Shown here in pieces: positions 9,431 through 16,500 of a stretch of DNA of 64,000 bases. The stretch comes from Pelobium manganitolerans (lineage in GTDB: Bacteria > Bacteroidota > Bacteroidia > Sphingobacteriales > Sphingobacteriaceae), in NCBI RefSeq assembly GCF_003609575.1, contig NZ_MBTA01000025.1:186001-250000 (forward strand), in the 5' to 3' direction. Below the pieces are notes generated by a model, which saw only the letters and a list, made by a program, of their open reading frames with translations, searched no databases and had not been told where the DNA came from. The stretch's first letter is position 1, and the number at the start of each line of letters is the position of its first letter. The translations under genes were made by a program, and so were the position numbers.

Positions 9431-9994
9431 CTATAGTTCTTCTTTAAGCGTTCCACACTCCGGCATCGACTTTCCTAAATAAGGGTTCTGAACCTCTTTG
9501 GTTTCGCTGACCCAATTAGCGCCTTTGCCTTCATTATACATGGGGCAATGCAGATAGTAAAGCTTCTGATCTCCTCTGACAGCTTTTTTAAGATCATAAA
9601 TATCTTCGCTTAAGGTTTCAAAATGTTCCCTCTGGTGGCTGATATTTCCGACGTTCCTGGAGATGTGGGAAGCATGATCAATTGCATCTTCCCGGATGTC
9701 TTCAAATGCTTTCAGTTCAGCTTCCTTCATGCCCGACGTGTTGATTTCTTTAAAGCTTGCAGCAAGTTGCTTTCCCGCTTCTGCCGCAGCCTTGTCATCG
9801 TCTTTTACCAGCGCGTTTTTCAAATCAAGGTAAGCTGTCATTATTGCTTCAGCTCCTCGATCGGATTTTCTACTTTCAGTTGCTTGTTGCGAAGTATCAG
9901 AACTGCCTCCACGAGCTATTTCCTTTTTCGAATCGCTCTGGCAGGATACCAGGAGCATAATAGCTGTACTAATAGTGATCAGGGATATTTTCAT
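9431..9994 (-). CDS. DUF3347 lipoprotein of the copper operon
   Basis: 187 aa lipoprotein: the signal peptide ends in a lipobox, LLVSC, with the lipidated Cys near residue 18. After a short charged linker comes a DUF3347 helical domain (AYLDLKNALVKDD through SEDIYDLKKAVRG) and its C-terminal cysteine part, YYLHCPMYNEGKGANW followed by PYLGKSMPECG. DUF3347 domains are also found fused to CusB-type adaptors, and the conserved Cys/Met residues suggest metal binding. Neighbours are a DUF305 protein upstream and the haem-binding protein downstream. The exact function is unknown; a periplasmic copper chaperone is plausible. Confidence 0.8.
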   Translation of the reverse strand: MKISLITISTAIMLLVSCQSDSKKEIARGGSSDTSQQATESRKSDRGAEAIMTAYLDLKNALVKDDDKAAAEAGKQLAASFKEINTSGMKEAELKAFEDIREDAIDHASHISRNVGNISHQREHFETLSEDIYDLKKAVRGDQKLYYLHCPMYNEGKGANWVSETKEVQNPYLGKSMPECGTLKEEL

Positions 9995-10022
9995 GCAGTC
10001 TTTGAATAAGATTATTTGTATT

Positions 10023-10487
10023 TCAGTCCTTATTTTCCATTCGCTTAAGCATCTGTTTCATTTCAGTAATTTCCTTTTCCTGGGAACGGATGATTTGTTC
10101 AGCCAACCGCTTCAGTTCCGGATCTTTCAATTTCGCCTCCTGGCTCACCAAAATGGCAGAAGAATGGTGAGGAATCATTGCTTTTATATACTGACGATCA
10201 CTTATAAAGGTTTGATTTCTAAGAAACACCAGCGTCAGGATGAACACGGCAATGCTCGTTAGAGCAATTATCCCATTTAATCGCTTGTTGGGGTACATCA
10301 TGGGCATCATTGCCAGCATCAGCAAGGCCATCGGGGCTACCATAAGCAAGGCCATATAAGCCCGTGTAGTACTCAGATACACATGATCCAGCTTGTCGAC
10401 ATTAAGGAACATCACCGCGTACATGATGATAAATGATGCCAGTAGCATCCATCCAAACTTGTTATAATTATTCGGTTTATTCTCCAT
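10023..10487 (-). CDS. DUF305 protein with membrane segments
   Basis: 154 aa. Three hydrophobic segments (about residues 13-29, 43-63 and 70-89) are followed by a short DUF305 domain on the far side of the membrane. Its motif is visible as YIKAMIPHHSSAILVSQEA followed by LAEQIIRSQEKEI; the paired histidines are the likely metal ligands. DUF305 proteins commonly accompany copper or silver resistance genes. It follows a double DUF305 lipoprotein in the same operon by 33 bases. Metal binding is inferred from family and context. Confidence 0.8.
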   Translation of the reverse strand: MENKPNNYNKFGWMLLASFIIMYAVMFLNVDKLDHVYLSTTRAYMALLMVAPMALLMLAMMPMMYPNKRLNGIIALTSIAVFILTLVFLRNQTFISDRQYIKAMIPHHSSAILVSQEAKLKDPELKRLAEQIIRSQEKEITEMKQMLKRMENKD

Positions 10488-10520
10488 TCCAATGATTTGT
10501 TTTTACACTATCGCTTAAGA

Positions 10521-11207
10521 CTATTTTTTATGTTTATCCAGCCACTCGTCTAGCTTCTCAATGTCTTTTTTCTGCTCCTTCATGGTTTTCTGAGTCATCG
10601 ATTTAAAGTTGGCGTCCTTAGCGTGTTTCACAATCATTTCACCCATTTCGACGCCGTCCTTATGGTGTTTTTTCATCATGGACGCAAACTGATGATCGGT
10701 GCTCTTCGACATGTCATGGCCCATCTCCATCATTGATCTCATACTCTTATCCATGTCTTGCCCAAGACCTTCGTTTTTATTCGCCGGATCATAATTTTTC
10801 GGACCGGATTTATATTTGTCAGCAATGGCCTCCAGATCCCGGATTTCCTTCTTTTGTATATCGATCGTTTTCTGAGCCATATCTTTCAGCTGCTCATCGG
10901 TTCCGGATCTGAGCTCTGCTTCCGACATATCGATTGCTCCCTGATGGTGATGTTTAAGCATCATCGCCAGATCGTAATCGGCATTGCCGGTCATTTTCAT
11001 TCGGTGCATTTCTTTCATCATAGCATTCATGCCCGCCATCATGGAAGAGTCTTGACCCATCATTGAGGTATCTGATCCCATACTGGACATGTGCTCGTTA
11101 GCAGACGTGTCTTCAGTGTTGGTTCCACTGCGAGAATCGGGATTTTGGCAGGCGCCAATAAGTAGCCCGAGGGCGATGCACGAAAGAACGATTCTAATTG
11201 TTTTCAT
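10521..11207 (-). CDS. Double DUF305 lipoprotein, first gene of copper operon
   Basis: 228 aa lipoprotein (lipobox LLIGAC). After a Met-rich segment (MSSMGSDTSMMGQDSSMM) it carries two DUF305 repeats. Each has the His-His plus helix pattern: AMMLKHHHQGAIDMSEAEL with QKTIDIQKKEI, and SMMKKHHKDGVEMGEMIV with QKTMKEQKKDIE. The many Met and His residues suggest copper scavenging in the periplasm. It is the promoter-proximal gene of the copper operon; the intergenic region to 11420 should hold its promoter, but I could not see a clear TAnnTTTG box on the minus strand. Confidence 0.83.
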   Translation of the reverse strand: MKTIRIVLSCIALGLLIGACQNPDSRSGTNTEDTSANEHMSSMGSDTSMMGQDSSMMAGMNAMMKEMHRMKMTGNADYDLAMMLKHHHQGAIDMSEAELRSGTDEQLKDMAQKTIDIQKKEIRDLEAIADKYKSGPKNYDPANKNEGLGQDMDKSMRSMMEMGHDMSKSTDHQFASMMKKHHKDGVEMGEMIVKHAKDANFKSMTQKTMKEQKKDIEKLDEWLDKHKK

Positions 11208-11344
11208 AGTTTTGGAATTAGTTGATCTATCAGAATGTTTGACTTAAAATCGGACCGCATTAGCAGCTGGTATCTAACAATACACATTGAAAAAAGTAAT
11301 TGTTTTTATAATTATACCCGTTTGAACCGAGGGATATTCGTCCT

Positions 11345-11376
11345 TTTTTGAATGTACATTTTTAAAAGCGTACCTC
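11345..11376. repeat. Direct repeat B flanking the copper cassette
   Basis: Partner of 4136-4167 (29 of 32 matches, same orientation), beginning TTTTTGAATGTACATTTTTA. It lies between the copper operon and a decayed plus-strand HTH gene, about 45 bases upstream of that gene's ATG, so it may originally have been a promoter or operator for it. Confidence 0.6.
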
Positions 11377-11420
11377 CAGGAACTGCCCCCTTATAATCTT
11401 TGTATGCTAATCTTTTTAAT

Positions 11421-11686
11421 ATGGCTACTGAAATAATTACAAGCGAAGATTTGCAGCAGTTCCGGGTTCAATTATTAGAGCATTTCAAACTGCTTTTAAA
11501 AGATTATAAAGATCTTCCAAGAAAAAAATGGCTTCATTCAAATCCTTTGAGGTGATGACCATGTTGAATATCACAAAAAATACCTTAAAAACCTATAGGA
11601 CAATAGGGATCCTATACGGCAAGAAAATTGGCGGAATTTATTATTACGCTTACCAGGAGATTCAAGGATTACTTCAAAAGAAATAA
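11421..11686 (+). pseudogene. Frameshifted HTH (excisionase-like) protein
   Basis: From the ATG at 11421 the frame reads MATEIITSEDLQQFRVQLLE and stops at 11555 just after KKWLHSN. The neighbouring frame continues from about 11540 as KSFEVMTMLNITKNTLKTYR, then GGIYYYAYQEIQGLLQKK, to a stop at 11686. The joined product is a typical roughly 90 aa helix-turn-helix protein of the MerR/excisionase type found on Bacteroidota mobile elements, related to the intact copy at 56999-57337 (compare KKWLKAFEIRQMLRLS). A one-base change around 11540-11550 has broken it. Confidence 0.7.
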
Positions 11687-11721
11687 AATAAATTAATTAA
11701 TGGTGGCAGGTCTTCTACAAA

Positions 11722-12575
11722 TCAACTTTGATCAAGATTATTTAAATCATTGAAGATTGCTCTGGCGGCATCAGAACTGATAAATTTCTGAGTATTCTTT
11801 TTGACCTCCTGAACGATCTTTTCTTGCTGGTGTTCTGAAGCACCCGGGATAGACTCTATAACTCGCACCCTTTGTATTACATTTTCTATCATGTGCGCGT
11901 CGTGTATATGCTGAGGAAAATGTATAAAGCCTCGACTCGGGCGGATTTGAGGCTCGCTGTTTATGTTTGTATGTCTTTGATCACTGACCATACCATAAAC
12001 CGTAAGAACTTGCAGTATGTGGCAACAAAGGAACCGTCAGAACTGGCGAAGATGGTAAAATCCAAAGTTCGTGTAAAGTAGTAGTCTAGTCCGGTAACAT
12101 TTATATTATGAGCGCGAATTGAATCAGTTAGAAACAAGTTAACGTCCGGGAATTTAACAGGGGTTGCTCCACCTCTTAGATAATCCTTCCACTCTCTTTC
12201 AACCTCAAAAAGAGACCCATAATATTCCTCTTTGACATAGTCCGGATTTTCAAGTTCGGATAGTAATCCTCGCCAAAGAAGGGAGATTAAAAAGTAATAA
12301 AGATTCTCATCATATTCGAAGAGTCTCCTTTTTTCCTCTAGAAAAGGATTAAAAATTTTCTCTGCAAACCACTTTTCCCTCTTGCTAAAATCCAACTCGG
12401 CCCTTTCTGACAAGTAGTAGCCTTTTTTACCGTCTTGTCTTCGCCTATTCGGGTCAACGACTGTCCTGAGATAATTAGATCCAGTTTTTTTAAAATAATC
12501 GATAATAAACTTAAGAAGAATGTGGCTTTCCTTCAATTCGCAGGGCTCCTCATATAGTTTACAAATACCAATCAT
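11722..12575 (-). pseudogene. Probable frameshifted SHI..KF-family hypothetical protein
   Basis: The first frame (ATG at 12575) gives 204 aa ending FMVWSVIKDIQT at 11961. A second frame overlapping it by about 30 bases supplies 89 aa to 11722 and reads on naturally (NINSEPQIRPSRGFIHFPQ ... FISSDAARAIFNDLNNL). One gene with a frameshift near 11980 is likelier than two genes. The N-terminus (ESHILLKFIIDYF, DPNRRRQDGKKGYYL, FSKREKWFAEKIF) resembles a hypothetical family with a C-x-x-C / SHIIPKF pattern reminiscent of HNH proteins. Here the expected second cysteine pair (YLSERAELDFS) is missing, so it may have been inactive already. Function unknown. Confidence 0.5.
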
Positions 12576-12613
12576 ATTTTAAAAATTGTAGTTCTTAGAA
12601 AAATAGGGATTGC

Positions 12614-13015
12614 CTATTCAAACTCCTCTCTGTCTTCTCTCGCCCATTCTATACATTTATTGACACCGCACTGCAACGCAAGTAAAAATGGTAAACCGTC
12701 CTTTCCGACAGCGCTATTAGGGTTACAAAGCTCTAATAATGCGCTGAGTGAGTTGGAAAACCAGGAATAATTTCCTCGAAGAGGGGGAATTGCCTGTGCA
12801 TTTAAATATCTGATCGCACCCAGCAGTATTGCTTCGGAATCCGGAATATCTTCTATCTGATAGTAACACTGTTTTGCAATTCTTACAAATTCATTTGTCA
12901 TTTCAGACAATTCTGCCATCTGTTCAGGGAGACGTTCAATCCGGGCCTGTTCACTTTCCCACATTAAATCGTCAGCTAATGAAAAGCAGGCCTCAAATAC
13001 TTTTGCTTCTTCCAT
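12614..13015 (-). CDS. Hypothetical protein, acidic, all-helical
   Basis: 133 aa, not recognised. It is acidic and predicted mainly helical (MEEAKVFEACFSLADDLMWE; EQMAELSEMTNEFVRIAKQC; a C-terminal FLLALQCGVNKCIEWARED). It has no signal peptide or membrane segment. It is 38 bases upstream of, and on the same strand as, the broken gene at 11722-12575, so the two probably formed an operon. It starts about 95 bases from the divergent Crp/Fnr gene. Confidence 0.6.
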   Translation of the reverse strand: MEEAKVFEACFSLADDLMWESEQARIERLPEQMAELSEMTNEFVRIAKQCYYQIEDIPDSEAILLGAIRYLNAQAIPPLRGNYSWFSNSLSALLELCNPNSAVGKDGLPFLLALQCGVNKCIEWAREDREEFE

Positions 13016-13099
13016 GTGTTACTTTTAATATCGGAAAATTAAGAGATGTTAGACAAGTTTGGATTCGCATAGAAGTCGACTATTCCCTATATTTTCCCC

Positions 13100-13107
13100 T
13101 ACCTTTG
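13100..13107 (+). promoter_or_regulatory. -7 box of the Crp/Fnr gene, leaderless arrangement
   Basis: A perfect TAnnTTTG box (TACCTTTG) ends 3 bases before the ATG at 13111. With the usual spacing, transcription would start at or within the start codon, implying a leaderless or nearly leaderless mRNA. I saw no good -33 TTTG at normal spacing and no copy of the GTGAC/GTCAC operator here. Confidence 0.6.
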
Positions 13108-13110
13108 CAT

Positions 13111-13755
13111 ATGCCCAATGAATTAACAGTATCCCAATATATCAATCAGTTCTTTCCTCAATTCGAGCCTGGCTTGAAGGAAAAGCTGATCGCAAATTGC
13201 TATATCAAAAAGTTTGAGGCCGAGGAAGTAATGATGTCTCCCGGACAATACTTTCGCTCTACCATGCTTATAGTGGAAGGCCGGGTAAAGCTTTATCGGC
13301 AGGGCGAAGAGGGCAACGAGTTTTTCCTGTATTACATAGAACCGGGTGGAGCATGTGCTTTGTCGATGATCTGCGCTGCAAGGCAGGAAACCAGTGAAGT
13401 AATGGCTAAGGCCGTTGAAGACACTGTCGCCTTACTTATTCCCATACAGCTGATGGACGAGCTGATGCGGGATTATAAGACTTGGTACTATTTCGTACTG
13501 GAAACCTATCGTAACCGCTATGAAGAACTTCTTACGATGGTAGATAATATCGCTTTTAAAAGCATGGATGAGCGATTGGAATTTTATTTGAAAAACCAGT
13601 CAGAGAAGCTGGAAACAAGGCAGTTAAATATCACTCATCAGGAGATTGCCAATGACCTCAGTACTTCACGTGAAGTGATATCAAGGTTATTAAAGAAGAT
13701 GGAACAAAGAGGTTACCTAGCCCTGCACAGGAATTATATAGAGTGGAAAAAGTAA
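13111..13755 (+). CDS. Crp/Fnr-family transcription regulator, probable activator of the sulfur block
   Basis: 214 aa. A cyclic-nucleotide-type beta-roll domain (about 25-115) is followed by a dimerisation helix and a C-terminal winged helix (about 150-214). The recognition helix reads STSREVISRLLKKM and keeps the R-E-x-x-x-R triad that in E. coli CRP reads a GTGA half-site, matching the GTGAC/GTCAC palindromes found five times in the next 16 kb. The sensor domain carries two cysteines in GGACALSMICAA, a position conserved in a Bacteroidota subgroup and a possible redox or persulfide sensor. The start at 13111 was chosen because homologues begin there and the -7 box lies directly before it. 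The ligand is unknown. Confidence 0.88.
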   Translation: MPNELTVSQYINQFFPQFEPGLKEKLIANCYIKKFEAEEVMMSPGQYFRSTMLIVEGRVKLYRQGEEGNEFFLYYIEPGGACALSMICAARQETSEVMAKAVEDTVALLIPIQLMDELMRDYKTWYYFVLETYRNRYEELLTMVDNIAFKSMDERLEFYLKNQSEKLETRQLNITHQEIANDLSTSREVISRLLKKMEQRGYLALHRNYIEWKK

Positions 13756-13799
13756 GATTCTTTAATTTCGAACAAGGGGCTAAAAAATTTATATAGAAA

Positions 13800-14081
13800 C
13801 TAAATGTGGAGGTTTTTATAATGCTTTTCGACCTCTGTACCGATGAGATTAACCGTCTCCTGATCGATCATTCCTGCAACAATGCTCCACGAATTATCAC
13901 CATTGTTGATTATCGAAATTGCTTGCCCGTCTAATTCGAAATCAAAAGTTTCTGTATTATGAGTCAGAAACAAGGTTCTTTGTTCGCCGTTTCCATTCAG
14001 ATCTACGGTAATACTAAAAGGCTGTTTCATCTTGTCCATACTTCCTTTAACTATGCATTCAGATATTTGTTTATGATCCAT
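13800..14081 (-). CDS. Small hypothetical protein, paralogue of 47169-47480
   Basis: 93 aa cytosolic protein, not recognised. It resembles the product of 47169-47480: both have a P-[FL]-x-I-T strand, then a [DN]G[QE]xxxxI turn (FELDGQAISII here, IILNGETLKLI there), an N-x-W residue pair, and a C-terminal G-x-I-D-x-E-x-V-x-x-I-G helix (GMIDQETVNLIGTEVEKHY). It lies convergent to the Crp/Fnr gene and upstream of the first operator at 14156. Function unknown. Confidence 0.65.
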   Translation of the reverse strand: MDHKQISECIVKGSMDKMKQPFSITVDLNGNGEQRTLFLTHNTETFDFELDGQAISIINNGDNSWSIVAGMIDQETVNLIGTEVEKHYKNLHI

Positions 14082-14155
14082 GAATTTGCATCAGTAAACG
14101 CCTCGGGATTTGAAATTTTACAATTAATTCCCAAGTCCCGCTTTCAGACCTCCTG

Positions 14156-14199
14156 GTGACTTTTGTCACAAACATTCGTTTCTATTCTCCTGACTTTTG
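14156..14199 (+). promoter_or_regulatory. Crp-type operator 1 and -7 box (thioredoxin operon)
   Basis: The palindrome GTGACTTTTGTCAC (14156-14169) is followed after exactly 22 bases by a -7-like box GACTTTTG (14192-14199). The operator is centred 36.5 bases before the last G of the -7 box, i.e. about -40.5 from the predicted start at 14203, the class II activator position. The same geometry recurs at 18671, 19536, 25154 and 28764. Confidence 0.85.
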
Positions 14200-14220
14200 T
14201 CTAAGGAAAACGAGAGACGA

Positions 14221-14474
14221 ATGGAAACACTTAGAAAAACATTACTCACCGGTTGGAATTTATGAGGTGGTTGAGGTTAGCAATGGGGGTACTTGTTGCT
14301 TACCAAGCTTTTGAATTACAAAACGGACTATTAGGACTTCTGGCAGGCTTGTTTGTTTTCCAGGCCCTGGCAAATGCAGCTTGTTGTGGAACGAGCGCTT
14401 GTAATACCACTCCGAGGAAGCAAAACATCGATAAAACAGTGGATGTTGAATTTGAAGAGATTAAGGGTAGATAA
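14221..14474 (+). pseudogene. Small membrane protein with apparent frameshift after codon 13
   Basis: The predicted transcript starts near 14203, so the ATG at 14221 is the natural start: METLRKTLLTGWN, then a stop. The overlapping frame from ATG 14262 continues as MRWLRLAMGVLVAYQAFELQ to 14474. Related proteins, as I recall them, run ...WNFMR-[LV]RL..., so one base appears missing at about 14259-14261. Alternatively the 14-codon frame and the ATG at 14262 are translationally coupled (stop and start overlap in ATGA). The main part has two hydrophobic segments and a cysteine-rich tail, ACCGTSAC, a feature of small membrane proteins next to thioredoxins. It could be functional from 14262. Confidence 0.55.
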
Positions 14475-14486
14475 ACAGAAAGAGAT

Positions 14487-14783
14487 ATGGCAACATTTTT
14501 TGAGATCATAAATTCTGATAAACCTGTATTGGTTGACTTCTCTGCAGAATGGTGCGGCCCGTGTAAGATGATGGCGCCTATTTTAGAGCAATTAAAAGGA
14601 TTGGTTGGTGAGGGTGCAACGATTTTGAAAGTTGATGTGGATAAAAACCCTGAGGTAGCTCAATCTTATCATATCCACGGAGTTCCTACTTTAATCTTAT
14701 TCAAAAACGGAGAAACGAAATGGCGGCAGTCTGGCGTCATGCAGGCTTCCCAGCTAAAGCAGGTCATTGAAAAATATACTTAA
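14487..14783 (+). CDS. trxA: Thioredoxin
   Basis: 98 aa cytosolic thioredoxin covering the whole fold. The active site is [10 protein letters not shown] (Cys pair at about 22 and 25), followed by [14 protein letters not shown] and the cis-proline loop [12 protein letters not shown]. It would reduce disulfides or persulfides using thioredoxin reductase encoded elsewhere. It lies 12 bases downstream of the small membrane protein and under operator 1, placing it in the putative Crp regulon. It is slightly shorter than E. coli TrxA (about 108 aa) but complete. Confidence 0.93.
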   Translation: MATFFEIINSDKPVLVDFSAEWCGPCKMMAPILEQLKGLVGEGATILKVDVDKNPEVAQSYHIHGVPTLILFKNGETKWRQSGVMQASQLKQVIEKYT

Positions 14784-14836
14784 TTCACTTTTGAATCGTT
14801 ACACTACACAAGAGAAAGAATACATTTAAGGGAAAA

Positions 14837-15238
14837 ATGGTTAAACAGCTCAACGGATTTTCTAGAAAAATTGGCTTCTTGTCGGTATTCTTACTGACAA
14901 TAAGTTTCCTTGTGCTGGGCTCGTGCCCCTTGAAAAAGGCCATTAACGTTTACTTGAATGGTACCAACCAAACGGAGCATACCGGTGGCGGGCAAGGGAA
15001 AAGCCTCGCTTCCGTTATATGTGTCGCTGGAGAAAGTAGCTTCAGTAAGAAAATGTCTTTGCCTGAGCGTCCGGCAGAAGCTAATGCGCCCTTGTTTACA
15101 GCTGTATTAATTACTGCTTTTTGGGCTATCTCGGCCATGTTTAAATCCGATTCCCTGATTTTATTTTCCAGGGAACGTGAACCCTTACCCCTGTATTCTG
15201 TTCCCCTATATCTTCGGAACAGGACCTTTCTGATTTGA
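14837..15238 (+). CDS. Hypothetical two-TM protein, paralogue of 32157-32609
   Basis: 133 aa, not recognised. It has an N-terminal hydrophobic segment ending in a cysteine (FLVLGSCPLKKAI), possibly a lipobox, and a second membrane segment (about residues 88-103). It shares features with the protein at 32157-32609: C-x-[LV]-[KR]-K-x-I after the first segment, a T-E-[HS] stretch (TNQTEHTGG versus SAHTESSMV), and an almost identical C-terminus, PLYLRNRTFLI versus PLYIKNRLLLI. Each precedes a thiol or efflux gene set. Function unknown. Confidence 0.6.
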   Translation: MVKQLNGFSRKIGFLSVFLLTISFLVLGSCPLKKAINVYLNGTNQTEHTGGGQGKSLASVICVAGESSFSKKMSLPERPAEANAPLFTAVLITAFWAISAMFKSDSLILFSREREPLPLYSVPLYLRNRTFLI

Positions 15239-15368
15239 TTTCGCCCAAACTTTCTTGTATCTGAAAACCTGCTTACAGGCTTTCACAGGCTGCACTATGT
15301 CTGGTTCAGCACTAATTATTCAATTTATTTCTTACGACTCTTCGGAGCCAACTATTAAACACCAAAAA

Positions 15369-15989
15369 ATGAAATCTAAGATCTTTTCTAAGGCAGGCAT
15401 CTTTTCTGCTATTATCATACTTATTACTGGAATTTTATTAATAAGCCCGGATGCGAAAGCGCTTTTATTTGGAGGCGCAAAAAATAACACCAGTGAATCT
15501 GAAATCAACGCAGAACAGGAAGCATCCGTTTCTGCTCAAGAGGTAAACAATGAATCTACAGGAACTGCAGAACTGGCTCCGGCCCCATCAGTGGTATTTA
15601 AAGATGGCAGTGGTAAAACCGTGGATATTTCTAAACAAAAGGGAAAGGTCCTCTTCATTAACTTTTGGGCGACCTGGTGCCCTCCTTGTATTCAAGAGAT
15701 GCCATCTATTAATGAGCTTAAAAAGCAATTCGACGAAAAAGACATCCAATTCCTCATGGTAGATGTAGACGATAACTACAAAAAGTCGAGCAAGTTCATG
15801 GTGAATAATAAGTACGACTTGCCAGTATATACCGCGGTTAGTTCGGTTCCTCAGGAGTTCCTTTCAGGATCCATCCCAACGACTGTAATAATTGACAAAG
15901 ATGGTAAAGTAGTTGGCAGGCATGAAGGTGGTGCAGATTACATGAACCCGGAAATTGTAAAGTTTTTTAAGGAATTAACAAGTAAATAA
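15369..15989 (+). CDS. TlpA/ResA-like membrane-anchored thioredoxin
   Basis: 206 aa, exported: one N-terminal membrane segment (about 9-28), a Glu/Ser-rich linker, then a TlpA-type thioredoxin domain with active site WATWCPPCIQEMPS. The cis-proline appears in SIPTTVIIDKDGKVVGR. It acts in the periplasm as a thiol-disulfide reductase, probably fed by the DsbD-type protein encoded next (16501-18204). An upstream in-frame TTG/ATG extension back to 15255 exists but lacks family similarity; MKSKIFSK at 15369 gives a proper membrane anchor. A second protein of the same kind is at 38372-38944. Confidence 0.88.
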   Translation: MKSKIFSKAGIFSAIIILITGILLISPDAKALLFGGAKNNTSESEINAEQEASVSAQEVNNESTGTAELAPAPSVVFKDGSGKTVDISKQKGKVLFINFWATWCPPCIQEMPSINELKKQFDEKDIQFLMVDVDDNYKKSSKFMVNNKYDLPVYTAVSSVPQEFLSGSIPTTVIIDKDGKVVGRHEGGADYMNPEIVKFFKELTSK

Positions 15990-16026
15990 ACAACTCCCAG
16001 ATATTGGGTAGTCCAATAATATTAAG

Positions 16027-16473
16027 ATGAAAAATATCCTTTTCCTGATAGTAGCACTGTTTTTCAGTGCTACTTCATATTCTCAGATTTTGAAGCCGGT
16101 GAAGTGGTCGTACGCGACAAAAAAGACCGGAAAAAACGAGGCCATTATCTACTTGAAAGCAACGATCGATAAGGGCTGGCATATTTACTCGCAGAGGGTA
16201 CCGGAAGGCGGTCCCGTAAAAACAAGCTTCAGCTTTACTCCCTCTTCTTCTTATAAGAAGTTGGGGGCAACCCTGGAGCCAAAGCCAAGTACGGCGTTTG
16301 AAAAGGCTTTCAACATGAAAGTCAGCTACTTTTCAAATACAGTCGTCTTTCAGCAAAAAGTAAACCTCTCCAGGCTACCTGCAGTAGTTAAGGGAAAAAT
16401 TGAATATATGGCCTGCGATGACTCCAGATGTCTTCCTCCTGAAGAGGTCGATTTTAGTCTTACAATTAAATAA
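16027..16473 (+). CDS. DsbD alpha-domain protein, secreted
   Basis: 148 aa with a signal peptide (cleavage after SATSYSQ) and a single domain matching the N-terminal alpha domain of DsbD. The two redox cysteines are in YMACDDSRCLPPEEVDF near the C-terminus. In E. coli this domain is fused to the membrane part; here it is a separate gene 27 bases upstream of the membrane and C-terminal thioredoxin part. Together they would pass electrons from cytosolic thioredoxin (14487) to periplasmic acceptors such as the TlpA-like proteins. Confidence 0.85.
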   Translation: MKNILFLIVALFFSATSYSQILKPVKWSYATKKTGKNEAIIYLKATIDKGWHIYSQRVPEGGPVKTSFSFTPSSSYKKLGATLEPKPSTAFEKAFNMKVSYFSNTVVFQQKVNLSRLPAVVKGKIEYMACDDSRCLPPEEVDFSLTIK

Positions 16474-16500
16474 TCATTTCAATCATTAAACGATTTTAGG

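Noticed and set aside
12829-13110. N-terminal extension of the Crp/Fnr gene back to 12829
   Set aside because: It overlaps the minus-strand gene at 12614-13015 and precedes the -7 box; the family N-terminus starts at 13111.
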